Assembly (NCBI GenBank): GCA_030704615.1
Contig: CM060734.1
Coordinates: 21,452,001-21,516,000 of the forward strand
Reading direction: 5' to 3'
DNA from: Takakia lepidozioides
Lineage: Eukaryota > Streptophyta > Takakiopsida > Takakiales > Takakiaceae
Length of the DNA stretch: 64,000 bases
Position 1 is the stretch's first letter, and every line of letters begins with the position of its first letter. Positions 1 through 10,703 of this stretch are shown piece after piece. Made by a program: the position numbers and the translations under genes. A model generated the notes under the pieces. It was not told the origin of the DNA and searched no databases. It was given only the letters and a program-made list of their open reading frames with translations.

Positions 1-1135
1 CAGAGTCATCTTCTTCCAAGGGATCCTTGGAATCTTTGCTTCTGCTCTGATGAAATCCCAATTCCAATTTATTTGCAGTTCCTACTGCTTCAGCCAAAGT
101 GTTGTTAGGCATGACTGTAACCATGGTTATATATTCAGGACAAAGTCCGTTGATGAACCATGATTTTTGCAAATCATCCCCTGGTGCTTGAGGTAGCTTC
201 TTGATCAGAGTCTTCATTCTCTCCAGGTAGTCGACTACCAGTTCTTTCTTTTTCTGTCTCAGGTTCTGTAATCCTGTGAAGATTTCAGACGTGGATTTGT
301 TGGATCTATATCTTTCTTGAAACGCGGCTCTCATATCCGCCCAATTTGCAAAGTGATTTGCTGGAAAGGTTGCCAACCATTCAATGCCTTTCCTGGCCAT
401 TGAACAAGGAAATAATCGGATCTTTTCCTGGTCTGTTGCTTCATTGTAAATGGTGCACATGTTCTCAAATTGATTAAGATGGATATCTGGATCAGATTTC
501 CCATCATATAAAGGGAACGACGGTCTGGTTTTGCTCGCTGCTAAAGCCATTGGTGCAGCTGGTGCAACTGGTTGTCCAAACTGGGATGGTCCCGCTGCTG
601 CTGGCTGTGGTGGTGTTGGTGTTTGTCTTCCAAACAGTGATTCAAATCTAGGAGGACTTTGTCTCAATGATAGCCGTCTTCCAGCTGCTGTCCCAACTAA
701 GCTTAATGAATCTTTAAAAGTTTTGAGTGCAGTTCTGGTTATCCTTTCTAGAGAAGTAGGTTCACTTCTTTCACCTTCTTCACTCAGAATGTTCTCAAAT
801 CTTTCTTCTAATATTTTAGCAAAGCCTCGATTTGGACTTGTTACTGTAGAAGGTCCTTCAGATCTTTCTTGTGGTAACCATTCATCAAGTGCATTACTGG
901 CAACTTCTTCTGATGTCCCACTTCCCACCGATCCGATTTCCTGATCTTCTGGTTTATCACTGTCAATTTGTCTTGTTGTCTCACCTTGAATAATATTCAA
1001 GTTCTGTAATTTTGGGAACTCTTCTCTTAACCGAGCCTCCCTTTCTGCAGCATATTTCTCTATTCGTTCAGCTCTGTCTTGCTTAGCTTTTTCTTTAATC
1101 TCCTCATTCATTCCCACATCATATGCAGAATTCAT
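1..1135 (-). CDS. Gag of LTR retrotransposon A (partial, runs off the window)
   Basis: Gag builds the cytoplasmic virus-like particle. The frame is open on the minus strand from an ATG at 1135 to the window edge, about 378 codons. The first ~120 residues are charged and helical, followed by a Pro/Gln-rich linker. A retrotransposon gag domain follows, with the typical order FENMCTIYNEA, a stretch around IRLFPCS, FPANHFANWADM and AFQERYRSNKS. It is clearly related to the gag at 30440-32401 (shared IRLFPCS/MRLFPCS and LRQKK). No zinc knuckle is reached before the edge. It lies downstream of the LTR at 1747-2617 and a broken pre-gag ORF. Family assignment is from motif recognition, without a database search. 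Confidence 0.8.
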   Translation of the reverse strand, partial: MNSAYDVGMNEEIKEKAKQDRAERIEKYAAEREARLREEFPKLQNLNIIQGETTRQIDSDKPEDQEIGSVGSGTSEEVASNALDEWLPQERSEGPSTVTSPNRGFAKILEERFENILSEEGERSEPTSLERITRTALKTFKDSLSLVGTAAGRRLSLRQSPPRFESLFGRQTPTPPQPAAAGPSQFGQPVAPAAPMALAASKTRPSFPLYDGKSDPDIHLNQFENMCTIYNEATDQEKIRLFPCSMARKGIEWLATFPANHFANWADMRAAFQERYRSNKSTSEIFTGLQNLRQKKKELVVDYLERMKTLIKKLPQAPGDDLQKSWFINGLCPEYITMVTVMPNNTLAEAVGTANKLELGFHQSRSKDSKDPLEEDDS

Positions 1136-1276
1136 TTTCAGCACCCTTTAATCAGTCTTGGTATGTCAGTAAAGAAAATTTATAGTGGTCTCTACCATTT
1201 CTCCAAGATTTACCCTATCTTGCCAGAATCCGTATTACGACTTAATTTTATTTTTAACTGATTGATCACCAAACTT

Positions 1277-1745
1277 TTAATGGGCACAATAATACCATCT
1301 GTCTTTCTCAGTATATCTGACTTGCAACAAGTCTTTGGGTATCCAGTACTCCACTGCTTCTATGATCATGTGACAATATTCATAATTTGAACATCCTTCT
1401 CTGAAAATATAACTAGTGTAGCAAACTTTTCTAATTGGGATTAGAGTAATCAATAAAGCTAGACGAGACAACCATTCTTCACTTCTGATTCTACATTCCC
1501 AAGGTGCTCGTGTAAATACTGATCACTCATTCCTTCAATCCCCATTTGTCATCTTCTTTCGTAATTGAAAGAAAGATCTTCTGTTGTATTGTTATTGGTA
1601 AGCCATGAAATTTTTTCAGGAATGTTTTCCATTCTTTTGCTTCTGTCGACTCGTTCTTTTGTGATTTCAAGAAATCACTGAGTAACCATCCTTCCTTGAG
1701 TACACTTGAACTCAACATACTGTTAGTCCCCAGTATGGTCGCCAA
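1277..1745 (-). pseudogene. Broken pre-gag ORF (ORF0) of element A
   Basis: Two minus-strand pieces (1745-1527 and 1471-1277) in different frames together match the intact 192-residue ORF at 32422-33000 of element B. Shared landmarks are A-x-ILG at the start, a hydrophobic FL-LP-hexad, the W-G-L-E/K region and YWIPKDLL versus NWIPKDIL. The frame opens inside the primer-binding site next to the LTR, so the first residues may be read from an LTR-derived codon. A frameshift between about 1471 and 1527 breaks this copy. Function unknown; its place between PBS and gag is shared by two element families here. Confidence 0.6.
1728..1744 (-). other. Primer-binding site of element A
   Basis: The minus strand reads TGGCGACCATACTGGGG two bases after the LTR end, the usual place for a tRNA primer site. 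The same 17 bases occur after LTR D at 50561-50577. The matching tRNA was not identified. Confidence 0.65.
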
Positions 1746-1746
1746 A

Positions 1747-2617
1747 TATTAACCGCTAGTTTATGACTTAGGCAAAACAGGCTAACAACATTACTGCCCA
1801 TTTCCTAAGACATGCAACAGAGGTTGTCCGACGGTATGCTTTCAGAAACGATTACGAAGTAATCGTTTTCAGGATAGCTAAGCTATGAACGTCGTATGAA
1901 GCCATATCACTACAGGCTGCTTAATCATATTGATTAAGCCTAATCTATAGTCTATTTGGCATAATAGGCCTTAGTCAAAAGGACTGAAGCCTCTTTGTTC
2001 AGATAAACAGATGGTAGTCAAGACAAAACAAGAATTATGCTGAGATGATACACATTCTCACCATCTCACGTTCTCTCATAATGCACATTATCTCCATCTC
2101 ACATTCACTCTACACAGAGATATTTTGAATAGCATGGCTTTACTTCAGAGTTCGTCACATCATCACAGAAGTATATCCTGAATACACACTGATCACTGAT
2201 ACTCATACTCATATTGCTCTCCCTCTAAGTTGCGTGCATCCTTTTTATACTATGCTCGAAAGAGCCGTTACAGTCTGCGATCGTTAATGACCGTTTGCCT
2301 AACTGCCTACGCAACCTAAAAGGTTTGCTAAAAAAGTGGCTCGTTGCAGTGGTCGTGAGCCATAGTAGTAAACGGTCCACTACTCCCTCTATTGGTTAAA
2401 GCCGATGCTAACGTGGCCGTGTGATATCGTGGTTCACGGCCCACGGTTACTACACTACCCACTACTGCTCCCGTGGTAATGTACCCTTGTCCCGCCATTT
2501 GCTAAGTACCGCGTACTTAGCCGTCTCTGCCTGTGGCCAGGTAGTGTACGTCCATCACTACCCGGTATGTCCCGTTGTGACCCTCGTTGTCTATCCCTCG
2601 TAGCATAGCCGTTATCA
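1747..2617 (-). repeat. LTR of family A/C (5' LTR of element A)
   Basis: This 871-bp block is a close copy of 43348-44220; the two can be aligned by eye over their full length. In minus-strand sense it begins TGATAACGGC and ends GGTTAATA, where the other copy ends in CA. A PBS and gag follow on the minus strand, so this is the 5' LTR. TATA-like text (TTTTTATAC on plus, near 2235-2250) lies within it. Confidence 0.85.
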
Positions 2618-2977
2618 GATGCGAAAATGGGGGAATGGTGGCAGGAGTGACCTTACGGGATGCAACGCCACTCCGCAAATTTCGGTTACGTACCATCGCA
2701 TAATTCAACTGCTTCCGGGGGCATTAGGGTTCACGGGTACAAAGGAAATACCGGAAATACAAAAGATTTTATTCAAGCAACAAACTAGAGGAGGCGCCTA
2801 TGGGTGCCGATTCTGCCATAGCGAGCGGTCATAGGGTGAGCCCGCAGAATCAGCACCCAGCGGCGCCTTCACTGGCGTTACCGATTTCTGATGAAGATTC
2901 AACTATTCACCATTATGCATATTTTAGTGTTGCTCATGGATCATCTCCACTAGGTATATCTGCAGATTGTTCACTGT
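2618..2977. other. Unassigned flank between LTR A and the Crypton-like ORF
   Basis: Nothing recognisable was found. A short open frame (2800-2988, plus) precedes the DUF3504 ORF and could be a 5' exon or leader, but no motif supports it. Confidence 0.3.
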
Positions 2978-4069
2978 TTGGAGAGTAAATTAGCTAAGAC
3001 AAATATGGGCGTGGTCTTTGCTGATATCAATAATCTTCCTGCGAAGTCAGCAATTAAAAAATTTGAGGTTCACATTGATGATGAGGAGGACCTCCACTTG
3101 CAATGGTTACGTGACAGTGAACTTGAGAGGCTATCTAGTGTGAGCAATCTGTTTCCGGTCGATGCTCCAGAATTAAAGGATGCTCATTTTAGCACTGACT
3201 CTGACGAAGCCTTCTTGCTAGAAGAGCCGACCTTAGGTGCTTGTGATGTTGTTGTTACTGACAAAGAGATCGACTATCTGCGACGTGGTTTTCATAAGCT
3301 TGATCAGAAGGAAGTTGATGAAGTGGCGAAAGGGGGGCGCATAAACTCCAGAGACATCAAAAAATGGGCCAGAAACCGCTTTGAGGCTTGGAGGAAAGTG
3401 ACGGGGACTGGAATACAATCAAAGTCAATTGAGGATCTCTTCGAGCAGCGCCTTCCTGAGCTTGTCAATATGCTGTCAGATTTCTTCTTACAGGTTAAAC
3501 GAACAGATGGAAAACCATATCCAGGAGAGACATTGGTCACACTGCTGCGGGCAATAGGACGACTAATTCGAGCTAGGTGTGAGCAACGTGCAGTGGAGAC
3601 TAGCAAATCCGCCGAAGAGTTTATCATTGTGAATGATGCTCGATTCAAGAAAGTTTGCCTAGCTTGCGTGACTTCAGTGAGGCGATCTGTTAAAGCTAGC
3701 ATTGGCAGAAAGAGAAAGGTGATTGTACCTTTGACATATGAGATGGGCAAAAAGATATTGGATCAGCCTATGATGTCTCGCACTGATCGACGAGGCTGTG
3801 TCATGAGAGTCGCTTACTATGTGATGCATAATTTCTGTAGTAGGGCTCAGAAAGAGCTTTACAACATCATGGATTTCTCTATTGCCAGTGATAATGTGAA
3901 TGGAAAACATGTCAGATTTGATGAGCGTGAGAGCAAGAACCACAAGATGAATTTGAAGCACTGTCAACCTGAGAAATTGCGCAGGACAGTGACTTGTAAC
4001 CATCTTGACGTTGTTGCGACCTTTGAAACCTACTTCGAGCATCTGCCACATTGGAACGACGAGCCCTGA
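2978..4069 (+). CDS. Crypton-type tyrosine-recombinase-like (DUF3504) protein, C-terminally short
   Basis: The frame opens at a TTG at 2978; the first ATG is at 3005. The acidic N-terminus (~110 residues) leads into a core-binding-like helical region (KKWARNRFEAW near residue 135, then a leucine-rich stretch and a DGKPYPGETLVTLLRAI segment). After a K/R-rich spacer comes the start of the catalytic half (LTYEMGKKIL, then NFCSRAQKELYNI). This order matches DUF3504 domains of Crypton transposons and of host proteins derived from them (the QRICH1/ZMYM group). Tyrosine recombinases need an R-H-R-Y tetrad; the distal part that should hold the tyrosine is missing, so this copy is probably inactive. 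It stops exactly where the LINE fragment begins (about 4070). Family call is fairly sure; activity is doubtful. Confidence 0.65.
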   Translation: MESKLAKTNMGVVFADINNLPAKSAIKKFEVHIDDEEDLHLQWLRDSELERLSSVSNLFPVDAPELKDAHFSTDSDEAFLLEEPTLGACDVVVTDKEIDYLRRGFHKLDQKEVDEVAKGGRINSRDIKKWARNRFEAWRKVTGTGIQSKSIEDLFEQRLPELVNMLSDFFLQVKRTDGKPYPGETLVTLLRAIGRLIRARCEQRAVETSKSAEEFIIVNDARFKKVCLACVTSVRRSVKASIGRKRKVIVPLTYEMGKKILDQPMMSRTDRRGCVMRVAYYVMHNFCSRAQKELYNIMDFSIASDNVNGKHVRFDERESKNHKMNLKHCQPEKLRRTVTCNHLDVVATFETYFEHLPHWNDEP

Positions 4070-4071
4070 AA

Positions 4072-5148
4072 AAAATACGCCGTCATCTTCTCCCCCTTTA
4101 AAGACCAGTTTACTCCAGCCCGAATCCTCATGAAGTTTTCAGCATCTGCATTCAGGATGGCCAGGTTGCGCTTAGCTTCCATATAAGAGTCCATGGTGAC
4201 AGAGCCAGGTCTTCCACTTTCCAACCTTCGTTGACAATGTGACAAACACTTGAGGAGGGCTTTGCAATCGTAGGGGAAGAGAAACCAGGAGCAGAAGAGG
4301 CCCAATGTTGCTCAAGCGCCTGAAGATGATTTGGATTCTTCAGAATACTAGGATTGAGCTTGAAGTACCCACGACCTCTCGAATGCATCCCCGGTGGGTC
4401 AAGAGAGATTGTTACATGCACATAAGTCGGGAAGAATTGACCCTTGGGGCAAAGGTCTTGACCAGGTCAGAGGCACAACAATACAGTATATCTTGTCCAA
4501 ACAAGCCATGGAAAGCTGAGGTGGCTGCCTTAGATTTGACCATGTGAACTTTAGCCCTGCCTGTGTATCGGAACAGGAGTCAGTGAAGCCCACAGAGAAA
4601 CATAGCTGATCCCAAGCATTTTGCTCTTCATCAGAGAGAACAAAGGAAGAGTGATTAAGAAGGTCATTGAAGTTGTCAACCATGTTGAAATCCCCTGCCA
4701 TAATCCAATTTTGAACCTCAGGGAATCGCAAGATGTTGCTCCTGATTGAGTCCCACAAATGAGCTCTTTCCAGGGAAGAGTTGGGCGCATAGATATTGAT
4801 AAAAGCCGTTTGACCGTAGCAGGAAGTAGCATGGGTGAAGGCGCATTGCACCCGCCCTTGAACCCATATGAGAACTTCTCGAATTGAAGAGGATAAAGCC
4901 GGGGAAGCAAGGATTGCAATGCCTCCACGAGAGGATGCCACAGTCGGGTTCCACCACGCTGCATGCGAAGGCCAGAAAGTAGAACCAATGGAATTGATCT
5001 TGATGGCATCGAGCTTAGTTTCTTGCAGGAAAATGAGAGTAGACGAATTCTGCAAAGAGGATGCCCAGGATTTTATCCTTCTTCTTTTGGGCATAGAGGC
5101 ATCAGAACCTATGCCCCGTATATTCCACAAATAGAGAGACCAAGTCAT
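4072..5148 (-). pseudogene. LINE ORF2 fragment: apurinic-type endonuclease and pre-RT linker
   Basis: Residues 1-225 of the ORF starting at 5148 form an exonuclease-endonuclease-phosphatase domain: LYLWNIRGIG near the start, FLQETKLD at about 40, INIYAPNSS, and MAGDFNMVDNFND with the catalytic D-x-N near 148. After about 4420 the reading shifts frame but continues as typical LINE linker: RGRGYFKLNPSILKNP, then EAKRNLAILN and RAGVNWSLKGEK. The enzyme nicks target DNA to prime reverse transcription. Two or more frameshifts and the missing RT make this a dead copy. The 3' domain of a related LINE lies at 21060-21812 on the other strand but is a separate copy. Confidence 0.75.
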
Positions 5149-5149
5149 G

Positions 5150-6688
5150 TAGGAAAAGAATCGCAGCCCATGAAACGGATTTCATGAAATGATGGCTGAC
5201 AGGGTCTGCCCATCCACTTTGGCAAGCATAAGGCTGAACAGAGCGAAAGGAGACCAGGAAACAGAAGGCAAGTCTCAAGGATGGAGAGGCAAACTTTGTG
5301 TTTCAGACTGAGGATATGGAGCAGATTCAAGAAGCAAGTGGAGCTGCCTGTCCACAGAGGTTTATTGGAGGTCCTTCCAAGAATCCACAGAAGACTATAA
5401 CAGTTCATAGCAGTGGATATGCTAAACCAGCATGAGGGAGGCAAGGAAAAGTTGCTATGAAGAATGCAAACCACAACTGAGCAGGGAGCCAAACGAGGAC
5501 CAAAGGATGCTGAGTCAAAGAAACAATGCAACTGAGAGCAAAAGATGGCAGCAGAGCTCACCGGAGAGGGGGAGACCATAGTTGCATCCGAGATCTTGAA
5601 TATCTTGTCGGAGGGGGGGGGATTCTGATTCAGTGGGTGCATTTCTCTGGGAATATAAGATTTGTTCCACTACGTTCATCCCTGCATTGTAGATGGCCGT
5701 TAGAAAAGATCTGTTCCCTATGTCTCCAAAATCCGAAGGGAGTTGCTTGCCTGACAGCCATGTCATAGAAGAGATAGAAGAATCTTTGAGGCAGAGCTCT
5801 GATATAATGACAGTAGGAAGGAGCTGGGTCCATAGAAAAATTGCCAGAAGAGCAGCGATGCAAGAAAGAGCCAAAGAGGATGGAAGTGTCCGAGGAAATC
5901 GAAAGATATGGCAAGAGAGAGAGGAAAATGTTATGGACTTTAGAGAGGAGGGTATCAATCTCTTTTCCTGGAGAGAGGGAATGTAGGTCTTCCGGAAAGA
6001 ACCAAGAGCCAGCAAAGGTATCACCACCCGTGGCCAAAAGAGCAGGGGAGCCTTCAAGGGAGCCATACTAGATGATTGGGGTATCATGTATAGCAACAGA
6101 AAGAGGCCCTTCCGGGGCAAAATCATCTGGAAGACCTAGACGTCTAAAGGATTTCAATCTGCTGCAGAATGCGCCGAGGTTGTCAGGCTCTCCTTCCGCC
6201 AAGATGAATTTTGCAGCTTCAGCTCTTGATCTGGCGAGATTGGATATAGGCGAGATAAGAACCTCTGTTGGGCTAAGAATATGAGAGGGGGAAGGGGAAG
6301 AGATCACCCGGGGCTTCTTGGGCGGACGGGCATCACTAAGGGATGCTTCTTCTCTGGCACGTTGAGGAGCCAAAGGAGATTGCAACCTTACTAGAGCAGC
6401 CGCCACCACATTGCCCTGAGCAGCAGCCACCGGAGAAAGCAGATTAGAACATTTAGTTTTCTTGTTCAAGGGGCAGTCCGCCTTGACGTGACCCTCCAAG
6501 TGACACATGTGACAAAGGATACTCGAGCTTTCTTCTATGATAGCAACAAAGATGAAAGAATTATCTAAAGTATGAAGTTTGAGAGATTCAGATGATGAAA
6601 CCTGTGAGACTTTATTTACAACATGTACAATGGTTGAACGTGCATATGATGTGAAGTTCCCAAAAAGGGGGGGAGGAACAAGAAACAA
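5150..6688 (-). pseudogene. LINE ORF1 fragment with CCHC zinc knuckle
   Basis: The 206-codon minus frame from 6688 carries CHMCHLEGHVKADC (residues ~59-72), a nucleic-acid-binding zinc knuckle, followed by a low-complexity, proline-rich, basic tail (PPKKPRV looks like a nuclear signal). The frame then shifts (6126-5515) before ORF2 starts at 5148. LINE ORF1 proteins coat the element RNA. The N-terminal RNA-binding domain is absent, so the element is cut on this side as well. Confidence 0.6.
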
Positions 6689-6703
6689 GAGAAGAAAACA
6701 AAA

Positions 6704-6793
6704 AGCTATAGTAAGCTACTCAGCTAGAGAAAAAAACAAAAGCTATAGTAAGCTACTCAACCAGCGACGAAAACAGAAGCTATAATAAACTAC
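6704..6793 (-). repeat. 37-bp tandem repeats forming the 3' tail of the RLE-type non-LTR element
   Basis: The motif AGCTATAGTAAGCTACTC recurs at 6704, 6741 and 6778 with a 37-bp period (the third copy has two substitutions). It lies directly after the stop codon of the minus-strand RT ORF, where non-LTR elements often carry short tandem tails. Confidence 0.75.
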
Positions 6794-9428
6794 TCAAGCA
6801 GAGCGACCCTCCCAACCAACAGCCTGGAGGAGATCAGGCAAGGAGATAGGCAAAGTGTCATGCAGAGGCGGAAGACGAGATGACGCAGAGCTAGCCACAT
6901 CAGCCCGATGCAAAATAGAGATGGCTTGTGCTCTCTGCAAAGCAACTGAAACACGTTGTCGATAGTAGGCGACAAGGACGGAGGCATGTGGGATGCCAGT
7001 GGACCCGCTCTTGGCTGCATGATGTGCACATGTCTGCAGGAAATCCTCGAAGTGCCGGTGCAATGAGCCAAATATCTCGACCGCTAGTGGAAGAAATGTG
7101 TCGGTGGGGTGACGATCGCTGTAGTCGCGTTCCTTGGCCTGGGCTACTACAGTGGTTGTCGTGCCTGGTGTGGTAGCTGCGCGAGATAGCAGATCCGCTT
7201 GAGTGGGGTCGGCGAGAACGACATCTGCTAAGGTACGCAAACCATCTCTAGATAGGACGATGTCAACACGGCGGCGTGTAGAGTGGGATGTGAGCGTGGG
7301 TCGTAGATGTGGTTGCTCACGCAGTACATGATACCTTGTCTCCCGAGCAATAGATGTCACCGCATCGCGAACCATATCATGAGACGCAGTGCGCTCACCA
7401 CCACATGGACAGCGGAGGAGATGGATGGCAAGGTCATCGATGGGCTGAAGACAGACGCAGCGCTGAAGGCCCAATGCCGAAGGATGAGGCAAACCGAGTC
7501 GAAGGCGAAGCGCAGTAGTGAAAATAGGGGATGAGAGGCGAAAAGGTGCGATAGTGGGTCGTGCTGTCAACCATGCCCCTACTCCGGGTCCTGCGCATGA
7601 TAGAAGTCGGGCTCGATGCAACTTGGAAGAAGCACTTGAGAGCATGCCGGAAAAGGAATGACGGTGCACGCGCTCGGAAATGGACTCCTGAAGATGGTCG
7701 AGGCCTTGAGCAACCAACTGCTCAAATGGTGGTAGACATGTTCGCGCCGGTGCCGAAAGAAGATCTCGTGCAGAGCGGAGATGCTGCTGGAAGGGTAAAA
7801 TGCCACTGTTGACATGTGCAACGGCGTCCATAAGGATGGGACGATGGTCACAGAGAAATCGTGAAGCGAGGGCTGGCGCCACCAATGCCCAACTGCCGAG
7901 GAAAGCTAACGAGGCGGTAGTGACAGTGGACAAAAGACCCACACCACCGGAAGAGACGGGCAAGGTGGCTTGCTGTTGTGGCAAAAGTCCCTGAGCACCC
8001 TCCAGAGCTTCTGGTCCTAACAATCTCCCGAAGATAGTCATCATGGTATCAAACCCAGATAAGAGGTGTGGGAAATCTGGGCTGGGTGGAACAGTGCGCA
8101 AGAGATATGAGAGACGCTGAAGGAAATATTTGGTCAAGATTCCATATGCTACCTGTACATCTCCGAGCCTAGGAAGGAGATCGGCGTGGATGGCATCCTG
8201 GTGGAGTGCATCTTCCAAGAAGGACGTTGTGAACTGGGTGGTGCCAAAAGGGACTCCCAGGATTCTGATGCCATTGGGCGGAGCAATAAAGTGAGCAGGG
8301 AGGACAAAATCTGCAGGGAAACCGGACGGAGACCACACCGCACATTTGCAAGGTTGCACTGAAAGGCCCACGGCAGAGAGTTGGGTGACAAAATGATAGT
8401 AAGCTGAAAGTACCTGTGAGGCAGGGCCTACAATGTGCGTGTCGTCTGCCACCGACGGAAAAAGACAAGATGAGTGAACTTGTGCAGAAGCCGTGAGGGC
8501 GCGGACATGAGCCATGCCAAACAAAGGTCCTCCTAAAGGGTCGCCTTGGCGGGTCCCAATCTCGGACTGAATGATGGAGCACTCACCTAGGCGAGAATGA
8601 TGACTGTAGTATAGGGGAGTGGTGGATGCATAGAATAATCGAACAAATGGAATGAGCTGGTGGAAATCTCCTCCGGCTGAACGAAGCTCCTGAAAGATAG
8701 CCGCTCGTGACACAGTGTTGAAAGCGTTGGTGACGTCGACCTGGAGAACCACCCAATCCGGATGAAGATCAAGCGCTGCACGAATCCCCTGAACCACCGC
8801 CTCGCAACCGCCTGGAGTGGCGACCCCGAACTGGTGCGGAAAGAGGTGTCCGGAGAAGGCATCTCGAAACTGAAGACAAAGTGAGCGACTGACAAGGCGG
8901 TAAAGAACCTCTCCAACTGCAATAGGGCGGATGCCAGTACCTGAGGGTTTGCTCATAGCCAACAATCTGGAGGCCCCAAGGAGACGGGCCACTGGGGCAG
9001 GGATACGGCCAGCAGCAATAAAGGAGCAAATTTGAAATAGCTGAGAGAAGCCACTAGCAGAGTCCTGTGGAGAGAAACAGTCGCGTAAGTGCTCATACAG
9101 GAGACCGGAAGGACCTGCCGCTGCAAGATGGGGACTGCGCGTGAAGGCCTGAGTGAAGACCTCCCGATCTAGCTTGAGATCCTGGTCTGGCTCGAAGTCC
9201 TCAACAAAAAGCGGCAGAATATCCTGAGCTGATGGGTGAAGGGCTTCGAGGGCAGTGACAGTATCCGGTGATGGAGGCGCTGGTGAGGAAGGTGCTAAAG
9301 CCTTGGCCGCGCGTGAGTACTCGCCAACGCGGCCTAACATGAGACTATGACGAAGTTGTCTGTGGGCCGATGAGGGAGGCTGCGTGGAGGAAGCGGGAGG
9401 GGCGCGTGCCGCAAGGGCTAGTGCCTAT
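6794..9428 (-). CDS. Non-LTR retrotransposon reverse transcriptase with zinc knuckle and restriction-like endonuclease
   Basis: The frame is open on the minus strand from a stop near 9430 to 6794; the first ATG at 9340 gives 848 residues. RT motifs, counted from that Met: PIAVGEVLYRLVSRS (139-153), VDVTNAF (201-207, catalytic D202), GTRQGDPLGGPLF (262-274), VADD (297-300, the usual Y replaced by V) and GIRILGVPFG (~357-366). The C-terminus has Cys628/Cys630/His640/Cys644 and then RRRVDIVL (D693) followed by LADVVLADP (D706) and a lysine in AQAKERDY (K736). That order (RT, CCHC, PD-(D/E)xK nuclease) is the R2-like RLE layout, not the APE layout of the LINE next door. The N-terminus looks truncated. 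No internal stop is present, so this is among the best-preserved ORFs of the window. Confidence 0.75.
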
Positions 9429-9737
9429 AATTGATGCTCATCTTGCAAGCTCTCCCAATCTCCAGATAAAAAACGGCGAAGACGGATGCGCGTCTCTCTA
9501 TGCCCTGACTGACCGCCACGAGGGGGCAAAACCAAACACCACTAAGGAAATAACAAGAAAAGATACCATGCTGGTATATCATCAAGATCACGAGCCAGCC
9601 TGTCTAAGGGTAGACGGAGTGCCAGTTGGACCTCATGACGTAGTGCCACCGGAATTCTTGTATAAAGACGAGGCCTTGGCAGTCCTAGCTGAAATGCGCC
9701 CAGAACATCTAGCGTTGAAAGCCAATGCCAAGCAGAG
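9429..9737. other. Unassigned spacer
   Basis: A 151-codon plus-strand frame (9370-9825) covers this stretch, but it overlaps both neighbouring elements and shows no motif. I see no gene. Confidence 0.3.
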
Positions 9738-10445
9738 TGTCGTGCGCATACATATCGCTACACAACTACATCGCTGTCCAAAACCACACAACACATGTGC
9801 ACACCACACACTAGTATACCACTAGTCTACCACTAGTCCAGCCACTAGTCCAACCACTAGGCTACAACTAGTCAGTCACTAGGCTGCCACTACGCTGCCC
9901 ACTATGGCAGTCACTAGTCCACACAATGATAAAGAGGAAGGATACAAGCACAAGCTCATGCGAGCTCACAAAGCTGAAGCATAAACTCATGCATATATAA
10001 CCTCATCACTCAAATACAAGTCAAGCCAAGTGCACCCCACGCCATGGGGAATCCACACTACGGCGCCATAGCTAGGCGCGGTGAGGCTCAACTCGAGAAA
10101 GATGAGCCTCCCACGCTTGCCGTGAAGATAACCACTCCAGGGCCTAAATCTGCCTTGACCCCTGGATTGACACTTGGGCCAATCCCAAATGTCAATATGT
10201 AAAAGATAGCTATTTCCTAGCTAGTTTCACACTAGTGGTAAAATAACTTGACAGCTGTCGTGCGCATACATATCGCTACACAACTACATCGCTGTCCAAA
10301 ACCACACAACACATGTGCACACCACACACTAGTATACCACTAGTCTACCACTAGTCCAGCCACTAGTCCAACCACTAGGCTACAACTAGTCAGTCACTAG
10401 GCTGCCACTACGCTGCCCACTATGGCAGTCACTAGTCCACACAAT
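9738..10445 (-). repeat. Two identical 190-bp direct repeats, probable 3' LTR region
   Basis: 9738-9927 and 10256-10445 appear identical, separated by 328 bp. Each is rich in CCACTAGTC-like 10-mers. In minus sense the outer ends read TGTGTGG and CACGACA (TG..CA). Either this is one ~706-bp LTR with a terminal duplication, or a small terminal-repeat (TRIM-like) element. No target duplication and no PBS were found inside. ATATATAA at about 9993 could be a TATA region. Confidence 0.5.
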
Positions 10446-10703
10446 CGCCCCCCTAGCTGGTGCTTAGGTCCCTCTAAGTCCAGGTAGCCACAAGATGTGA
10501 TAGTGACCATAGCCTCACTAAGTCCTCCACCACTATCCCTACTACACTCAAACTCGATAGATCAAGAGGCCGGGTGCAAGAGTTGCCCCATCGTTAGTCG
10601 CCGTCTTGCAACCCGTGAACTTGAGCTTGGGATCTTATGTATTGACTCCTATGAGCTTGGCCTCCCATGTCTTGTTAGCTGCCTCCAGTCATGTCCACTG
10701 CCA

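Larger units (their letters stand above)
4072..6688 (-). mobile_element. Truncated LINE (L1-like) retrotransposon
   Basis: Minus-strand ORF1 tail with a zinc knuckle, then an ORF2 endonuclease and the linker before the reverse transcriptase. The sequence ends abruptly around 4072 at the Crypton-like ORF, so RT and 3' end are missing. Frameshifts divide both ORFs. Confidence 0.75.

Noticed and set aside
8169-8922. Minus-strand ORFs of 111-137 codons within the RLE element
   Set aside because: Out-of-frame shadows of the 848-codon RT ORF.
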